Assembly: GCF_000522985.1 (NCBI RefSeq)
Contig: NZ_CP007128.1
Location: 4,386,220-4,450,219, forward strand
Length of the DNA stretch: 64,000 bases
DNA from: Gemmatirosa kalamazoonensis
GTDB lineage: Bacteria; Gemmatimonadota; Gemmatimonadetes; Gemmatimonadales; Gemmatimonadaceae
Reading direction: 5' to 3'
Both the position numbers and the translations under genes were made by a program. Under the pieces are notes generated by a model. That model was not told where the DNA came from. It worked only from the letters and a program-made list of their open reading frames with translations, and did no database searches. Shown in pieces: positions 40,609 through 49,174 of the stretch; the stretch's first letter is position 1; every line of letters starts with the position of its first letter.

Positions 40609-41361
40609 CTACTCTGTGCCGGTCGGATCCTCGAGATCCAGCTCCACCTGCGGCGCGACGAGGAACGATCGCCGGTGGTGTGGCGTCATGCCTAACGCCG
40701 TGAGCCCCGCCCGGTGCGCCGCCGTCGCGTAGCCGGCGTTCCGCTCCCACGCGTAGCCGGGCCGTCTGCGGGCGAGCGCCGTCATCAGCCGGTCGCGCGT
40801 CACCTTCGCCACGATCGACGCGCACGCGATGGCGTGCACCTTCGCGTCGCCCCCCACCACGGCGGTGTGCTCCACGCCGAGCGTGCGGATCGGCTTCCCG
40901 TCGAGGATGACGTGGTGCGGCGCGCTGCCCAGCAGCCGCTCCAGCCGCGCGAGCGCGCGCCGCATCGCGAGCACCGTCGCGTGGTAGATGTTCAGCCGGT
41001 CGATCTCGCGCGCCGACGCGGCCCCGACGGCCACGGCGAGCGCGTGGCGTCGAATGAGGCGCTCCAGCCGCTCCCGCTCCGCCGCGGTGAGCCGCTTGGA
41101 GTCGTCGACGCCGGCGATCGCGCGCGCGTCGGGCGGCATCACGACCGCGCACGCCACCACCGGGCCGGCGAGCGGCCCCCGCCCCACCTCGTCGATCCCG
41201 GCGATCAGCGGCCCGCGCGAGGCGCGGATCGCGCGCTCGAGATCGCTCCAACGCGAACGGCGCGCCCTGCGTGGTGCGGGGCGCGCCGTGGGTTGCGCGG
41301 GCGTCTCGGCCGGCGGCTCGGCGGGTGGCTCGCTCGGCGGGACCGAGGGAGCGTCCGACAC
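40609..41361 (-). CDS. rnhB: Ribonuclease HII
   Basis: A 250-residue protein. After a 40-residue Pro/Ala/Glu-rich N-terminal extension comes the RNase HII core: GIDEVGRGPLAGPVVACAVV with the first Asp-Glu pair, VDDSKRLTAAERE, VILDGKPI (Asp), and ASIVAKVTRDRLM (Asp). It removes ribonucleotides from DNA-RNA hybrids. It follows rplS by 8 bp on the same strand, the usual order. Past its stop a 6-bp hairpin (40585-40602) may be a weak terminator in the 194-bp gap before the S8 protease gene, which otherwise shows nothing. Confidence 0.93.
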   Translation of the reverse strand: MSDAPSVPPSEPPAEPPAETPAQPTARPAPRRARRSRWSDLERAIRASRGPLIAGIDEVGRGPLAGPVVACAVVMPPDARAIAGVDDSKRLTAAERERLERLIRRHALAVAVGAASAREIDRLNIYHATVLAMRRALARLERLLGSAPHHVILDGKPIRTLGVEHTAVVGGDAKVHAIACASIVAKVTRDRLMTALARRRPGYAWERNAGYATAAHRAGLTALGMTPHHRRSFLVAPQVELDLEDPTGTE

Positions 41362-41369
41362 GGCCGGGA

Positions 41370-41750
41370 TCAGGCCTTCGCGGCGCCCGCCGGAGCGGCC
41401 TTCGGGGCCGCCTTGCGCTCCTTGATGCGCGCCGCCTTGCCGGTGACGTTGCGCAGGTAGTACAGCTTCGCGCGGCGCACGAGGCCACGGCGCACCACCA
41501 CCACGTCGCCGAGCATCGGGCTGTGCACCGGGAAGATGCGCTCCACGCCGACGCCGTTCGAGATCTTGCGGACGGTGAACGTCTCGCTCACCCCGCTGCC
41601 GCGACGGGCGATGCAGACCCCCTCGAACGCCTGGAGACGCTCCTTGTCGCCCTCCTTCACGCGGACGTTGACGCGAAGCGTGTCACCGGCGCGGAACGGG
41701 GGGATGTCGCTGCGGAGCCACTCCTTCTGGGTTTCGATGAACGGGTGCAT
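41370..41750 (-). CDS. rplS: 50S ribosomal protein L19
   Basis: A 126-residue L19, with the typical [20 protein letters not shown] start and the [41 protein letters not shown] and RRAKLYYLR motifs. The tail is Lys/Ala-rich. L19 sits at the 30S-50S interface. In most bacteria rplS directly follows trmD; here an S8 protease gene (41877-43121) intervenes, and a 126-bp gap upstream (41751-41876) may supply a separate promoter, although I cannot pick a confident one. Confidence 0.96.
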   Translation of the reverse strand: MHPFIETQKEWLRSDIPPFRAGDTLRVNVRVKEGDKERLQAFEGVCIARRGSGVSETFTVRKISNGVGVERIFPVHSPMLGDVVVVRRGLVRRAKLYYLRNVTGKAARIKERKAAPKAAPAGAAKA

Positions 41751-41876
41751 ATGACACGCTCGGGGCTGGAGGAAACGCCCGATCAGGATTCTGGGTCGGA
41801 CAAGAGGTTTGTCGGGAGAATCGCAACCTAGCCAACCGGATGGGGTTACGCTAGCCGTCCCGGACGCTCCGACGCC

Positions 41877-43121
41877 CTACCAGCGCTCCACGCGCGGCTT
41901 CCCGAAGCCGCCCGGCGCGATCGGCAGCGGCGCCGACGACCCGCCGAACAGGAACTGCACGCTGAGCAGCCGGTTCGCGGTCCCGGCGGGCACGGCGCCG
42001 AGCGCGCCCTGCACCGCGTGCCCCACGAGCGCCGCGCTGACCTCGGCCGGCGACGCCGCGGGGTGCGCCGAGAGATAGAGCGCCGCCGCGCCCGCCACGA
42101 ACGGCGCCGCCGACGAGGTCCCGCTCATCACGCGGGTCGCCGAGTCGTCCGCCGCCCACGCCGACAGGATCTCGGTGCCCGGCGCGACGAGCGCCACGCA
42201 GCTGCCGCGGTTCGAGAACGCCGCGTAGCCGTCGGACCGGTCGCTCGCGGCGACCGTGAGCACGCCGGTCACCCGCGCCGGCGACGTCGCGCACGCGTCG
42301 GTGCCCGCGTTGCCGGCCGCCGCGACCACCGTGACGCCGGCATCGAGCGCGCCCCGCACCGCCTGGTCGAACGCGGTGCTCGCGGCGGTGCCCTCGAGGC
42401 TCATGTTCACCACCATCGGCGTCGACGGGTGCGCGCGCTTCTGCTCCACCACCCAGCCGAGCGCCGCGATCGCCTGCGACATGGTGCCGCGCATCGCGCA
42501 GTCGAGCACCCGCAGCGACACCACCTGCACTCCCTTCGCGACGCCGTAGCCGCGACCGGCGACGACGCCCGCGTCGTGCGTGCCGTGGCCGTTGCAGTCC
42601 TCGCCGGCCCCCGCCACGCCGCCGCTCACGAAGTCGGCGCCGGCACTCGCCCGCCCGCCGAACTGTTCGTGCGTCAGCCGTATGCCGGTGTCGAGCACGT
42701 AGACGACGACGCCCTCGCCGCCGGCGCGGTACACGTAGGTGCCGGCCAGCGGCAGCGCCGACTGGTCGATCCGGTCGAGCCCCCACGGCGCGTCGAGCTG
42801 CAGGCCGGCGCCCCGGATCTCCTGGTCGGGCTCCACACCCTCGACGTCGGCGTCGGCGACGAGCGCCCGCACCTCGTCGGCCGACAGCGCGGCGGCGAAT
42901 CCGTGCAGTCGGCCCGCGGCCAGCGCGCGCACGCTGCCGTGTCGCGCCGTGGCGACGTGCGCGTTCACCACACGTTCGGCGCCGCCCGCATCACGCAGCC
43001 GCACCACCCACCGGGCGCCGGAGGCGACCGGCGGCGCCGCGCTCGGCGCGATGGGGTCCTGGCATGCCGCGAGGCCGAGCGCGGCCGCGGCGACGAGGGA
43101 GCGAGGGAGCGGCGACGACAT
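41877..43121 (-). CDS. S8 subtilisin-like serine protease, lipoprotein, inserted between trmD and rplS
   Basis: A 414-residue protein. The leader ends LGLAACQDP (lipobox). A short propeptide precedes the catalytic domain: YVLDTGIRLTHEQF (Asp), GHGTHDAGVV (His), AAAGNAGTDA (Asn) and MSGTSSAAPFVAGAA (Ser). It has no PKD repeats, unlike the paralog at 38621-40414, and ends soon after the catalytic fold. All four catalytic residues are present, so it should be active outside the cytoplasm. Its place inside the ffh-rpsP-rimM-trmD-rplS-rnhB block is unusual. It starts 36 bp after the trmD stop. Confidence 0.93.
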   Translation of the reverse strand: MSSPLPRSLVAAAALGLAACQDPIAPSAAPPVASGARWVVRLRDAGGAERVVNAHVATARHGSVRALAAGRLHGFAAALSADEVRALVADADVEGVEPDQEIRGAGLQLDAPWGLDRIDQSALPLAGTYVYRAGGEGVVVYVLDTGIRLTHEQFGGRASAGADFVSGGVAGAGEDCNGHGTHDAGVVAGRGYGVAKGVQVVSLRVLDCAMRGTMSQAIAALGWVVEQKRAHPSTPMVVNMSLEGTAASTAFDQAVRGALDAGVTVVAAAGNAGTDACATSPARVTGVLTVAASDRSDGYAAFSNRGSCVALVAPGTEILSAWAADDSATRVMSGTSSAAPFVAGAAALYLSAHPAASPAEVSAALVGHAVQGALGAVPAGTANRLLSVQFLFGGSSAPLPIAPGGFGKPRVERW

Positions 43122-43157
43122 GTCGACGAGTATCGGCCGCTCGCCCGAACTCCTGAC

Positions 43158-43871
43158 TCACGATCGCGACCGCTTCCGCTTCGGCTTCTCTGGCTTCACG
43201 GGCTCCGGCAGCCCGTCGCGCCGCGCGGTGAGGCGCAGCCCCTCCCACTCGCGCCACTCGGCGATCTTCTTGTGGTCGCCGGAGAGCAGGACCTCGGGCA
43301 CCGCGTGGCCGCGGTACTCCGGCGGCCGCGTGTAGCTCGGCGCCGAGAGCCCGCGGCCGTAGAACGAGTCGCCGTACGCGCTGTCGTGATCCGACATCGC
43401 GCCGGGAAGCAGCCGCACGACCGCGTCGACGATGGCGAGCGCCGCCGGCTCGCCGCCGCTGAGCACGAAGTCGCCGAGCGACAGCTCCTCGGTCGCGAGA
43501 TGGTCGGCGACGCGCTGGTCGACGTCCTTGTAGTGGCCGCAGAGCAGCGTGAGCTCCGCTCCCTCGCTGAAGCGGATCGCGTCGGCCTGCGTGAACCGGC
43601 GGCCGCGCGGCGACAGCAACACGATCGGCGCGGTGGCGCCTAACGCTTCCACCGCCTCGAAGAACGGCGCCGGCTTCATGACCATCCCCGGGCCGCCGCC
43701 GTACGGGTAGTCGTCGACGGAGCGGTGGCGATCGTGGGTGTGGTCGCGCAGGTCGACGAGGCGGTACGTGACGCTCCCCGCGGCGGCGGCGCGCGCCGGG
43801 ATGCTCAGTCCCAGCGGTCCCTCGAAGAACGCCGGGAAGATCGTGACGATGTTGACCTGGAGCGGGCTCAC
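43158..43871 (-). CDS. trmD: tRNA (guanine-N1-)-methyltransferase TrmD
   Basis: A 237-residue SPOUT methyltransferase starting with GTG 43871, which overlaps the rimM stop (GTGA). Motifs: VNIVTIFPAFFEG, VDDYPYGGGPGMVMKPAP, IVLLSPRGRRFTQ, LLCGHYKDVDQRV and the trefoil-knot segment LSLGDFVLSGGEPAAL. It methylates G37 of tRNAs in the cytosol to prevent frameshifting. The C-terminal 15 residues are a Lys/Arg-rich tail. It belongs to the ribosomal/SRP block with rimM, rpsP and ffh. Confidence 0.96.
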   Translation of the reverse strand: MSPLQVNIVTIFPAFFEGPLGLSIPARAAAAGSVTYRLVDLRDHTHDRHRSVDDYPYGGGPGMVMKPAPFFEAVEALGATAPIVLLSPRGRRFTQADAIRFSEGAELTLLCGHYKDVDQRVADHLATEELSLGDFVLSGGEPAALAIVDAVVRLLPGAMSDHDSAYGDSFYGRGLSAPSYTRPPEYRGHAVPEVLLSGDHKKIAEWREWEGLRLTARRDGLPEPVKPEKPKRKRSRS

Positions 43872-44422
43872 TCCAGCAGTCCGTCCGGCGGTGTCACGAC
43901 GACGGCCCTGCGGGTGAGGTCCACCTCGGCGACGACCTCGGGTCGGTAGAGCAAGAGCACCGTGCCCTTCGCCGGCGCCGCACGCTTCACGTCGAAGGCG
44001 AGCCCCTGCGGCAGCTCGAACAGGTCGACCACCTCGCCGACGTGCGTGCCGTCGGCCAGCTCGACGCGCAGGCCGAGCAGGTCGTGGTAGTGCACCTCGT
44101 CGTCGGCCGGCGGCGGGAGCTCCGACTCCGGCACGAGGAGCGTGCGGTCGCGCCAGAGATCGGCCTCGTTGCGGTCGTCGATCGACGAGAGGCTCATGAT
44201 CCACCCGCCCTTGAACGGCGTCGCGCTGCGGACGGTGAGCTCGCGCGGCGTGCGGAGCGGCCGGCCGTCCGGGGTGCCGCCGAGCAATCGACGTCCAACG
44301 GCGAGCACCGTCTCGGGCGTGGTGGTCAGCGCCTCGACGACGACGTCGCCGCGCACGCCGTGCGCCTTGCGAACGCGGCCGACGACCACCAGGTCGCCGG
44401 CCGCGTCACGTGCTTCTGCCAT
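43868..44422 (-). CDS. rimM: 16S rRNA processing protein RimM
   Basis: A 184-residue protein with an N-terminal RimM barrel (VVVGRVRKAHGVRGDVVVEAL) and a C-terminal PRC-barrel (YHDLLGLRVELADGTHVGEVVDLFE, split: LLGLRVELADGTHVGEV). It assists 30S head assembly by binding S19. It starts 8 bp after rpsP and its TGA overlaps the trmD GTG, the standard order for this block. Confidence 0.95.
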   Translation of the reverse strand: MAEARDAAGDLVVVGRVRKAHGVRGDVVVEALTTTPETVLAVGRRLLGGTPDGRPLRTPRELTVRSATPFKGGWIMSLSSIDDRNEADLWRDRTLLVPESELPPPADDEVHYHDLLGLRVELADGTHVGEVVDLFELPQGLAFDVKRAAPAKGTVLLLYRPEVVAEVDLTRRAVVVTPPDGLLE

Positions 44423-44429
44423 GGCCGCG

Positions 44430-44750
44430 TTACTCGGCGGCGGGCGTCTCGGGGAGCGCGACGGCCGAGTTCTGCAGCTTGCGCGCGAGACGCGCCTCGT
44501 GGCGCTGCTTCAGCACACCGGCGCGGCGGAGCAGCGAGCGCACCGTGTCGCTCGGCTGGGCGCCGACGTCGAGCCAGTAGTTCACGCGCTCGACGTTGAC
44601 GTTGACGCGCTGGGCGTCGCTCGATCGGGGCGCGTACTGCCCGACGATCTCGATGAACTTGCCGTCGCGCGGGCTCTTGCTGTCGGCGACGACGATGCGG
44701 TACGTCGGGGCCTTCTTGCGGCCGACGCGGCGGAGACGGATACGAACCAT
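44430..44750 (-). CDS. rpsP: 30S ribosomal protein S16
   Basis: A 106-residue S16, with MVRIRLRRVGRKKAPTYRIV at the N-terminus, KFIEIVGQYAPR and the later YWLDVGAQPSDTVRSLL. The C-terminal 20 residues extend slightly past the common length. A GAGGAG Shine-Dalgarno precedes ATG 44750, and the spacer between them contains the word CGTTAGGC (44753-44760). Confidence 0.96.
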   Translation of the reverse strand: MVRIRLRRVGRKKAPTYRIVVADSKSPRDGKFIEIVGQYAPRSSDAQRVNVNVERVNYWLDVGAQPSDTVRSLLRRAGVLKQRHEARLARKLQNSAVALPETPAAE

Positions 44751-44836
44751 GTGCCTAACGCTCCTCGATCGAGTGAGTTGTCCTGCTCCCGGGCTCCTCG
44801 CGCGGTCCGGCGTCTCCGGCGCGCACCCGGTACTTC

Positions 44837-44895
44837 AGCGTGGAGCGTGGAGCGTGGAGAATGCAGTCGACGCTCTACGCTCCACGCTCCACGCT
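44837..44895. repeat. Tandem-unit inverted repeat (hairpin), AGCGTGG units, overlapping the ffh stop
   Basis: Arms 44837-44859 and 44873-44895 (23 nt, one mismatch) are three copies of the 7-8 nt unit GCGTGGA. The loop is 13 nt. The structure starts at the ffh stop codon and lies between ffh and rpsP, so it could reduce read-through or protect the ffh mRNA end while letting ribosomal genes be set at another level. Confidence 0.8.
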
Positions 44896-46249
44896 ATCTC
44901 CTGAACGGCGATCCCCCGCCGCCCATGCCGGGCATCCCGGGGAAGCCGGGCATGCGCCCGCCCCCGGTCATCATCTTCATCATCTTCTGCATCTGCTTGA
45001 ACTGGTCGAGCAGCTGGTTCACCTCGGTGACCGTCCGCCCCGACCCCTTCGCGATGCGCAGGCGTCGCGACCCGTTCATGAGATCCGGCTTCTTGCGCTC
45101 GGCCGGCGTCATGGAGAGCACGATCGCCTCGATGTGCTTCATGCGCTTCGGGTCGATCTTCGCCTGCTTCAGCATGGACGCGTTCACGCCCGGCAGGAGC
45201 TTCAGCAGCCCTTCGAGGGGGCCGAGCTTCTGCATCTGCTTCAGCGTGGTGAGGAAGTCCTCGAAGTCCATCCCCTCCTTGCGGACCTTCTTCTCGAGGC
45301 GCTTCGCCTCCGCCTCGTCGAACGTCGACTGCGCCTTCTCGACGAGCGTGAGGATGTCGCCCTGCTGGAGGATGCGCCCGGCCATGCGGTCGGGGTGGAA
45401 GTCCTCCAGCGCGTCGAGCTTCTCGCCGACGCCGATGTACTTGATCGGCTTCTTCGTGATCCCGTAGATCGACAGCGCGGCGCCGCCGCGAGCGTCGCCG
45501 TCCATCTTCGTGAGGATCACGCCGGTGACGTTCAGCGCCTCGTCGAAGCCCTGCGCGATGCGCACGGCCTCCTGTCCCGTCATGCCGTCGGCGACGAACA
45601 GGATCTCGGTCGGCTGCACGGCGGCCTTGAGGCGCTTGAGCTCGTCCATGAGCTCCGCGTCGATCTGCAGCCGGCCGGCGGTGTCGACGATGACGACGCG
45701 GTCACGCGCGCGCTTCGCCTGCTCGATGCCGTCGCGCGCGATGCGGACGACGTCCTTCGTCGAGCGGTCGGCGTAGACGGGGATGTCGAGCTGCTGGCCG
45801 AGCGTCTCGAGCTGGTCGATGGCGGCGGGGCGGTAGACGTCCGCGGCGATGAGCCGGGTCTGGCGCCCTTCGGCCTTCAGCTTGCGCGCGAGCTTCCCCG
45901 CCGTGGTAGTCTTCCCGGAGCCCTGCAGCCCGACCATCATGACGACCGTCGGCGGGATGGTGCTCAGCTTGAGCCCTTCCTGCCGCTCGCCGAGCATGGC
46001 GGTGAGCTCGTCGTAGACGACCTTGACGAGCTGCTGGGCCGGATTGACGCCGCGCAGCTGCGTGACGCCGATCGCCTTCTGCTCCACCCGCTCGAGGAAC
46101 TGCCGGGTGAGCTGGAAGTTGACGTCGGCCTCGAGGAGGACGCGCCGGACCTCGCGCAGCCCTTCCTTGATGTCGGCCTCGGTGAGGACGCCACGGCCGC
46201 GGAGGCGCGCGAACGTCGCCTCGAGTTTTTCGGTGAGCTCGTCGAACAT
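44894..46249 (-). CDS. ffh: Signal recognition particle protein Ffh
   Basis: A 451-residue SRP54 GTPase. N domain (MFDELTEKLEATFARLRGRG) is followed by the G domain with GLQGSGKTTTAGKLA (P-loop), DVYRPAAIDQL, VDTAGRLQID and LTKMDGDARGGAALS; the Met-rich M domain (MKHIEAIVLSMTP, then QMQKMMKMMTGGG) binds the signal sequence and 4.5S RNA. An AGAAGG lies just before the ATG. It is divergent from lon across 151 bp, which should contain both promoters. Confidence 0.96.
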   Translation of the reverse strand: MFDELTEKLEATFARLRGRGVLTEADIKEGLREVRRVLLEADVNFQLTRQFLERVEQKAIGVTQLRGVNPAQQLVKVVYDELTAMLGERQEGLKLSTIPPTVVMMVGLQGSGKTTTAGKLARKLKAEGRQTRLIAADVYRPAAIDQLETLGQQLDIPVYADRSTKDVVRIARDGIEQAKRARDRVVIVDTAGRLQIDAELMDELKRLKAAVQPTEILFVADGMTGQEAVRIAQGFDEALNVTGVILTKMDGDARGGAALSIYGITKKPIKYIGVGEKLDALEDFHPDRMAGRILQQGDILTLVEKAQSTFDEAEAKRLEKKVRKEGMDFEDFLTTLKQMQKLGPLEGLLKLLPGVNASMLKQAKIDPKRMKHIEAIVLSMTPAERKKPDLMNGSRRLRIAKGSGRTVTEVNQLLDQFKQMQKMMKMMTGGGRMPGFPGMPGMGGGGSPFRR

Positions 46250-46400
46250 AGCCTTCTAAAGTACCGCAGGATAAGATCTTGAGCAACCGGCCCGGGTGCC
46301 CTGCCAACGGCGGGCGCTCGGGTATCAGGTCTGCATCGTCCTCCCGGCCCGACCCGACGCCGGGCCGATGGCTCCCGTACTCCCCAGCCCGACACGTCGA

Positions 46401-48896
46401 ATGGCCAGGTCCCAGCGCAAGGACGAGATCCTCGCCTCCGAGGTCCCCCCGGTCCTCCCGCTCATGGCGCTGCGCTCCACCATCGTGTACCCGCTGGGGA
46501 CGATCGCGGTGCAGATGGGGGCGCCCGAGAATCTCGCGCTGCTGCGCGCGAACGAGGAGCCCGGCGTCATCGTCGCCCTCGTCGTCGCCTCGGGCGACCA
46601 CGAGGATCCGATGGAGGTCGCGAAGTTCGTCGGCCGAGTCGGCGTGGCGGCCCGCGTGCACGAGCGCATCAACCTCCCCGGCGACACCGTCCAGATCACG
46701 CTCCAGGGGCTGCGGCGGATCACCGTCGACGGCATCGAGCAGTCGGACCCGTTCGCCATCGCGCGCGTCTCGCCGGCGAAGGACATCCCGGTCGATCCGA
46801 CCGAGCTCGACGAGCTCGTGTCGCGCGTGGTGCAGGCGGCGGAGTCGCTCGCCAACATGGTCGACCGCATCCCCGACGAGGTGCCGGCGATCCTGAAGAT
46901 GAACGTCTCCGATCCGGGGCGGTTCGCCGACCTCGCGGCGACGAACATGAACTTCCGGATCGCCGACAAGGACGAGGTCCTGCAGCGCCTCGACGTCGGC
47001 CAGCGGCTGCGCTTCATCCTCTCGCGGCTCGAGCGCGAGGTCGCGCGCGCGCGCGTGATGGAGGACGTGAAGAAGCAGACCGAGATCAAGATCGAGCAGC
47101 ACCAGCGCGAGTTCTATCTGCGTCAGCAGCTGCGGGCGATCCAGGCGGAGCTCGGCGAGACCGATCCGGGCGAGAAGGAGGCGGTGGACATCATCCGCCG
47201 CATCGACGAGGCGAACCTGCCGGAGAAGGTGACGCAGGAAGCGAAGCGCGAGATCGAGCGGCTCCGCATGCTCTCGCCGGCGTCGAGCGAGTACCAGGTG
47301 ATCCGCACGTACCTCGACTGGATCCTCGCCTTGCCGTGGCACAAGCGCTCCGGCGACAAGGAGATCGATCTCAAGAAGGTCGAGGAGGCGCTCGGCGAGC
47401 GGCACTACGGGCTCGACGAGGCGAAGGACCGCATCGTGGAGTACCTCGCCGTGCAGAAGCTGAAGGGGGGCGACCCGAACGGGCCGATCCTCTGCTTCGC
47501 CGGCCCGCCGGGCACGGGCAAGACGTCGCTCGGCGAGGTGATCGCGAAGGCGATCGGGCGCGACTTCTACCGCATCTCGGTGGGCGGCGTGCGCGACGAG
47601 GCGGAGATCCGCGGCCACCGGCGCACGTACGTCGGCTCGATGCCGGGGCTCCTCATCCAGGCGCTGCGGCGCGTGGGGGTGAAGGACCCGGTGTTCCTCA
47701 TCGACGAGATCGACAAGATGTCCGGCGGTGGGCCGAGCGGCGATCCCACGGCGGCGATGCTGGAGGTGCTCGACCCGTCGCAGAACTCGTCGTTCGTCGA
47801 CCACTACCTGAACCTGCCGTTCGACCTCTCGTCGGTGCTGTTCATCTGCACGGCGAACAACATCTTCGACATCCCCGGCCCGTTGCGCGACCGCATGGAG
47901 GTCATCCGCATCGCCGGGTACACGATCGAGGAGAAGGTCGAGATCGCGTGGCGCTATCTCATCCCGCGGCTGCTCGACGAGCACGGGCTGTCCGACAACG
48001 ACATCGTGTTCACCGACGAGGTGCTGTCGTTCGTGTCGAGCCGCTACTCGCGCGAGGCGGGGCTCCGCAACTTCGGGCGCAACCTCGCGACGCTCATGCG
48101 CAAGCGCGCGCGCCGGAAGGCCGACGGCGAGGAAGGCGCCTGGGTGCTCGACCTCACGAACGTCGAGGAGGTGCTGGGCCCTCCGCGCTACGCGATGGAG
48201 GAGGCGGAGAAGGAGCCGGAGGTCGGCGCGGTGACGGGGCTCGCGTGGACGTCGACGGGCGGCGATCTCATGGTGATCGAGGCGCTGCGCATGCCGGGGA
48301 ATGGCCGCCTAACGGTCACCGGTCAGCTCGGCGACGTGATGCGCGAGAGCGTGGACGCGGCGCACTCGTTCGTGCGCTCGCGCGCGCGCCAGATCGGCAT
48401 CGACGAGCGGGAGTTCAAGGACTCCGACATCCACATCCACTTCCCCGCCGGCGCGATCCCGAAGGACGGGCCGTCGGCCGGCATCGCGATCACGCTCGCG
48501 ATCGCGAGCGTGCTGTCGCGCCGGCCGATCCGCCGCGACCTCGCGATGACCGGCGAGGTGACGCTGCGCGGCAAGGTGCTGGAGATCGGCGGCGTGAAGG
48601 AGAAGGTGCTCGCCGCGTACCGCGCGGGGCTGCGCGAGGTGATCCTGCCGAAGGGCAACGAGAAGGATCTGCGCGACGTGCCGAAGGAGGTGCGCGAGAA
48701 CATGACGTTCACGTTCGCCGGCACGATGGACGAGGTGCTGCGGCTCGCGCTGCTCGACGCGCCGGTGCCGCGCGCGGACCAGGCGCCGGAGGGGGACGAG
48801 CACTCGGCGCCGATCTCCGACGCGGCGGACCTGGAAGTCGGCGCGAACCGACGCACGCCGGGGGCGAGATCGGACGTCGCGGTGGCGGACCGTTAG
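46401..48896 (+). CDS. lon: ATP-dependent protease Lon
   Basis: An 831-residue LonA. I chose ATG 46401 because MARSQRKDEILASEVPPVLPL fits the LonA N-terminus. Residues to about 310 form the substrate-binding N-domain; then AAA+ with FAGPPGTGKTSLGE (Walker A) and PVFLIDEIDKM (Walker B); and the protease domain with the catalytic Ser692 in KDGPSAG and Lys in the GGVKEK motif (733/735). The last 40 residues are an acidic, likely flexible extension. It degrades misfolded and regulatory proteins in the cytosol. The stop is within a CGTTAGGC word, and the largest hairpin of the window follows. Confidence 0.96.
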   Translation: MARSQRKDEILASEVPPVLPLMALRSTIVYPLGTIAVQMGAPENLALLRANEEPGVIVALVVASGDHEDPMEVAKFVGRVGVAARVHERINLPGDTVQITLQGLRRITVDGIEQSDPFAIARVSPAKDIPVDPTELDELVSRVVQAAESLANMVDRIPDEVPAILKMNVSDPGRFADLAATNMNFRIADKDEVLQRLDVGQRLRFILSRLEREVARARVMEDVKKQTEIKIEQHQREFYLRQQLRAIQAELGETDPGEKEAVDIIRRIDEANLPEKVTQEAKREIERLRMLSPASSEYQVIRTYLDWILALPWHKRSGDKEIDLKKVEEALGERHYGLDEAKDRIVEYLAVQKLKGGDPNGPILCFAGPPGTGKTSLGEVIAKAIGRDFYRISVGGVRDEAEIRGHRRTYVGSMPGLLIQALRRVGVKDPVFLIDEIDKMSGGGPSGDPTAAMLEVLDPSQNSSFVDHYLNLPFDLSSVLFICTANNIFDIPGPLRDRMEVIRIAGYTIEEKVEIAWRYLIPRLLDEHGLSDNDIVFTDEVLSFVSSRYSREAGLRNFGRNLATLMRKRARRKADGEEGAWVLDLTNVEEVLGPPRYAMEEAEKEPEVGAVTGLAWTSTGGDLMVIEALRMPGNGRLTVTGQLGDVMRESVDAAHSFVRSRARQIGIDEREFKDSDIHIHFPAGAIPKDGPSAGIAITLAIASVLSRRPIRRDLAMTGEVTLRGKVLEIGGVKEKVLAAYRAGLREVILPKGNEKDLRDVPKEVRENMTFTFAGTMDEVLRLALLDAPVPRADQAPEGDEHSAPISDAADLEVGANRRTPGARSDVAVADR

Positions 48897-48914
48897 GCGA
48901 GGCCGTTGCACGCG

Positions 48915-49159
48915 GAGACGCGGAGCACCTCGATTGCCTGTGAGTGAACCGCAGAGGGCCGCAGAGGGCCGCAGAGGACCCCCTCTTTGGCTTTGTATTC
49001 AACCACAGAGGACACGGAGGACACAGAGGACACCAACTTCTTGAAAAGGTTCTCCTCTGTGTCCTCCGTGTCCTCTGTGGTTCAAAGAGCAGTCGCCGTT
49101 CTCTGCGGCCCTCTGCGGCCCTCTGCGGTTCAATTCCGACAGGCAGTTCTCCGCGTCTC
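48915..49159. repeat. Triple-nested perfect inverted repeat between lon and the DUF445 gene
   Basis: Three nested stems: outer 11 bp (48915-48925 with 49149-49159, GAGACGCGGAG), middle 32 bp perfect (48945-48976 with 49101-49132, units GCAGAGGGCC), inner 30 bp perfect (49001-49030 with 49053-49082, units CACAGAGGA). Each stem is itself a tandem repeat with a different unit. It fills the gap between convergent genes and could stop transcription both ways, yet it is far larger than a usual terminator. Translations across it give only repetitive, spurious peptides. Confidence 0.9.
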
Positions 49160-49174
49160 GGCGCGACCTCGGCG

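Noticed and set aside
41751-43157. Insertion sequence or transposon carrying the S8 protease between trmD and rplS
   Set aside because: No transposase, terminal inverted repeats or target duplication could be seen at either border.
46250-46400. Sigma-70-like promoter for ffh (TTGCTC, 17 bp, TACTTT)
   Set aside because: Match to consensus is weak and would leave almost no leader; not strong enough to list as a feature.
48915-49159. CRISPR array
   Set aside because: Units are directly adjacent with no spacers, and the structure is an inverted repeat; no cas gene is present.
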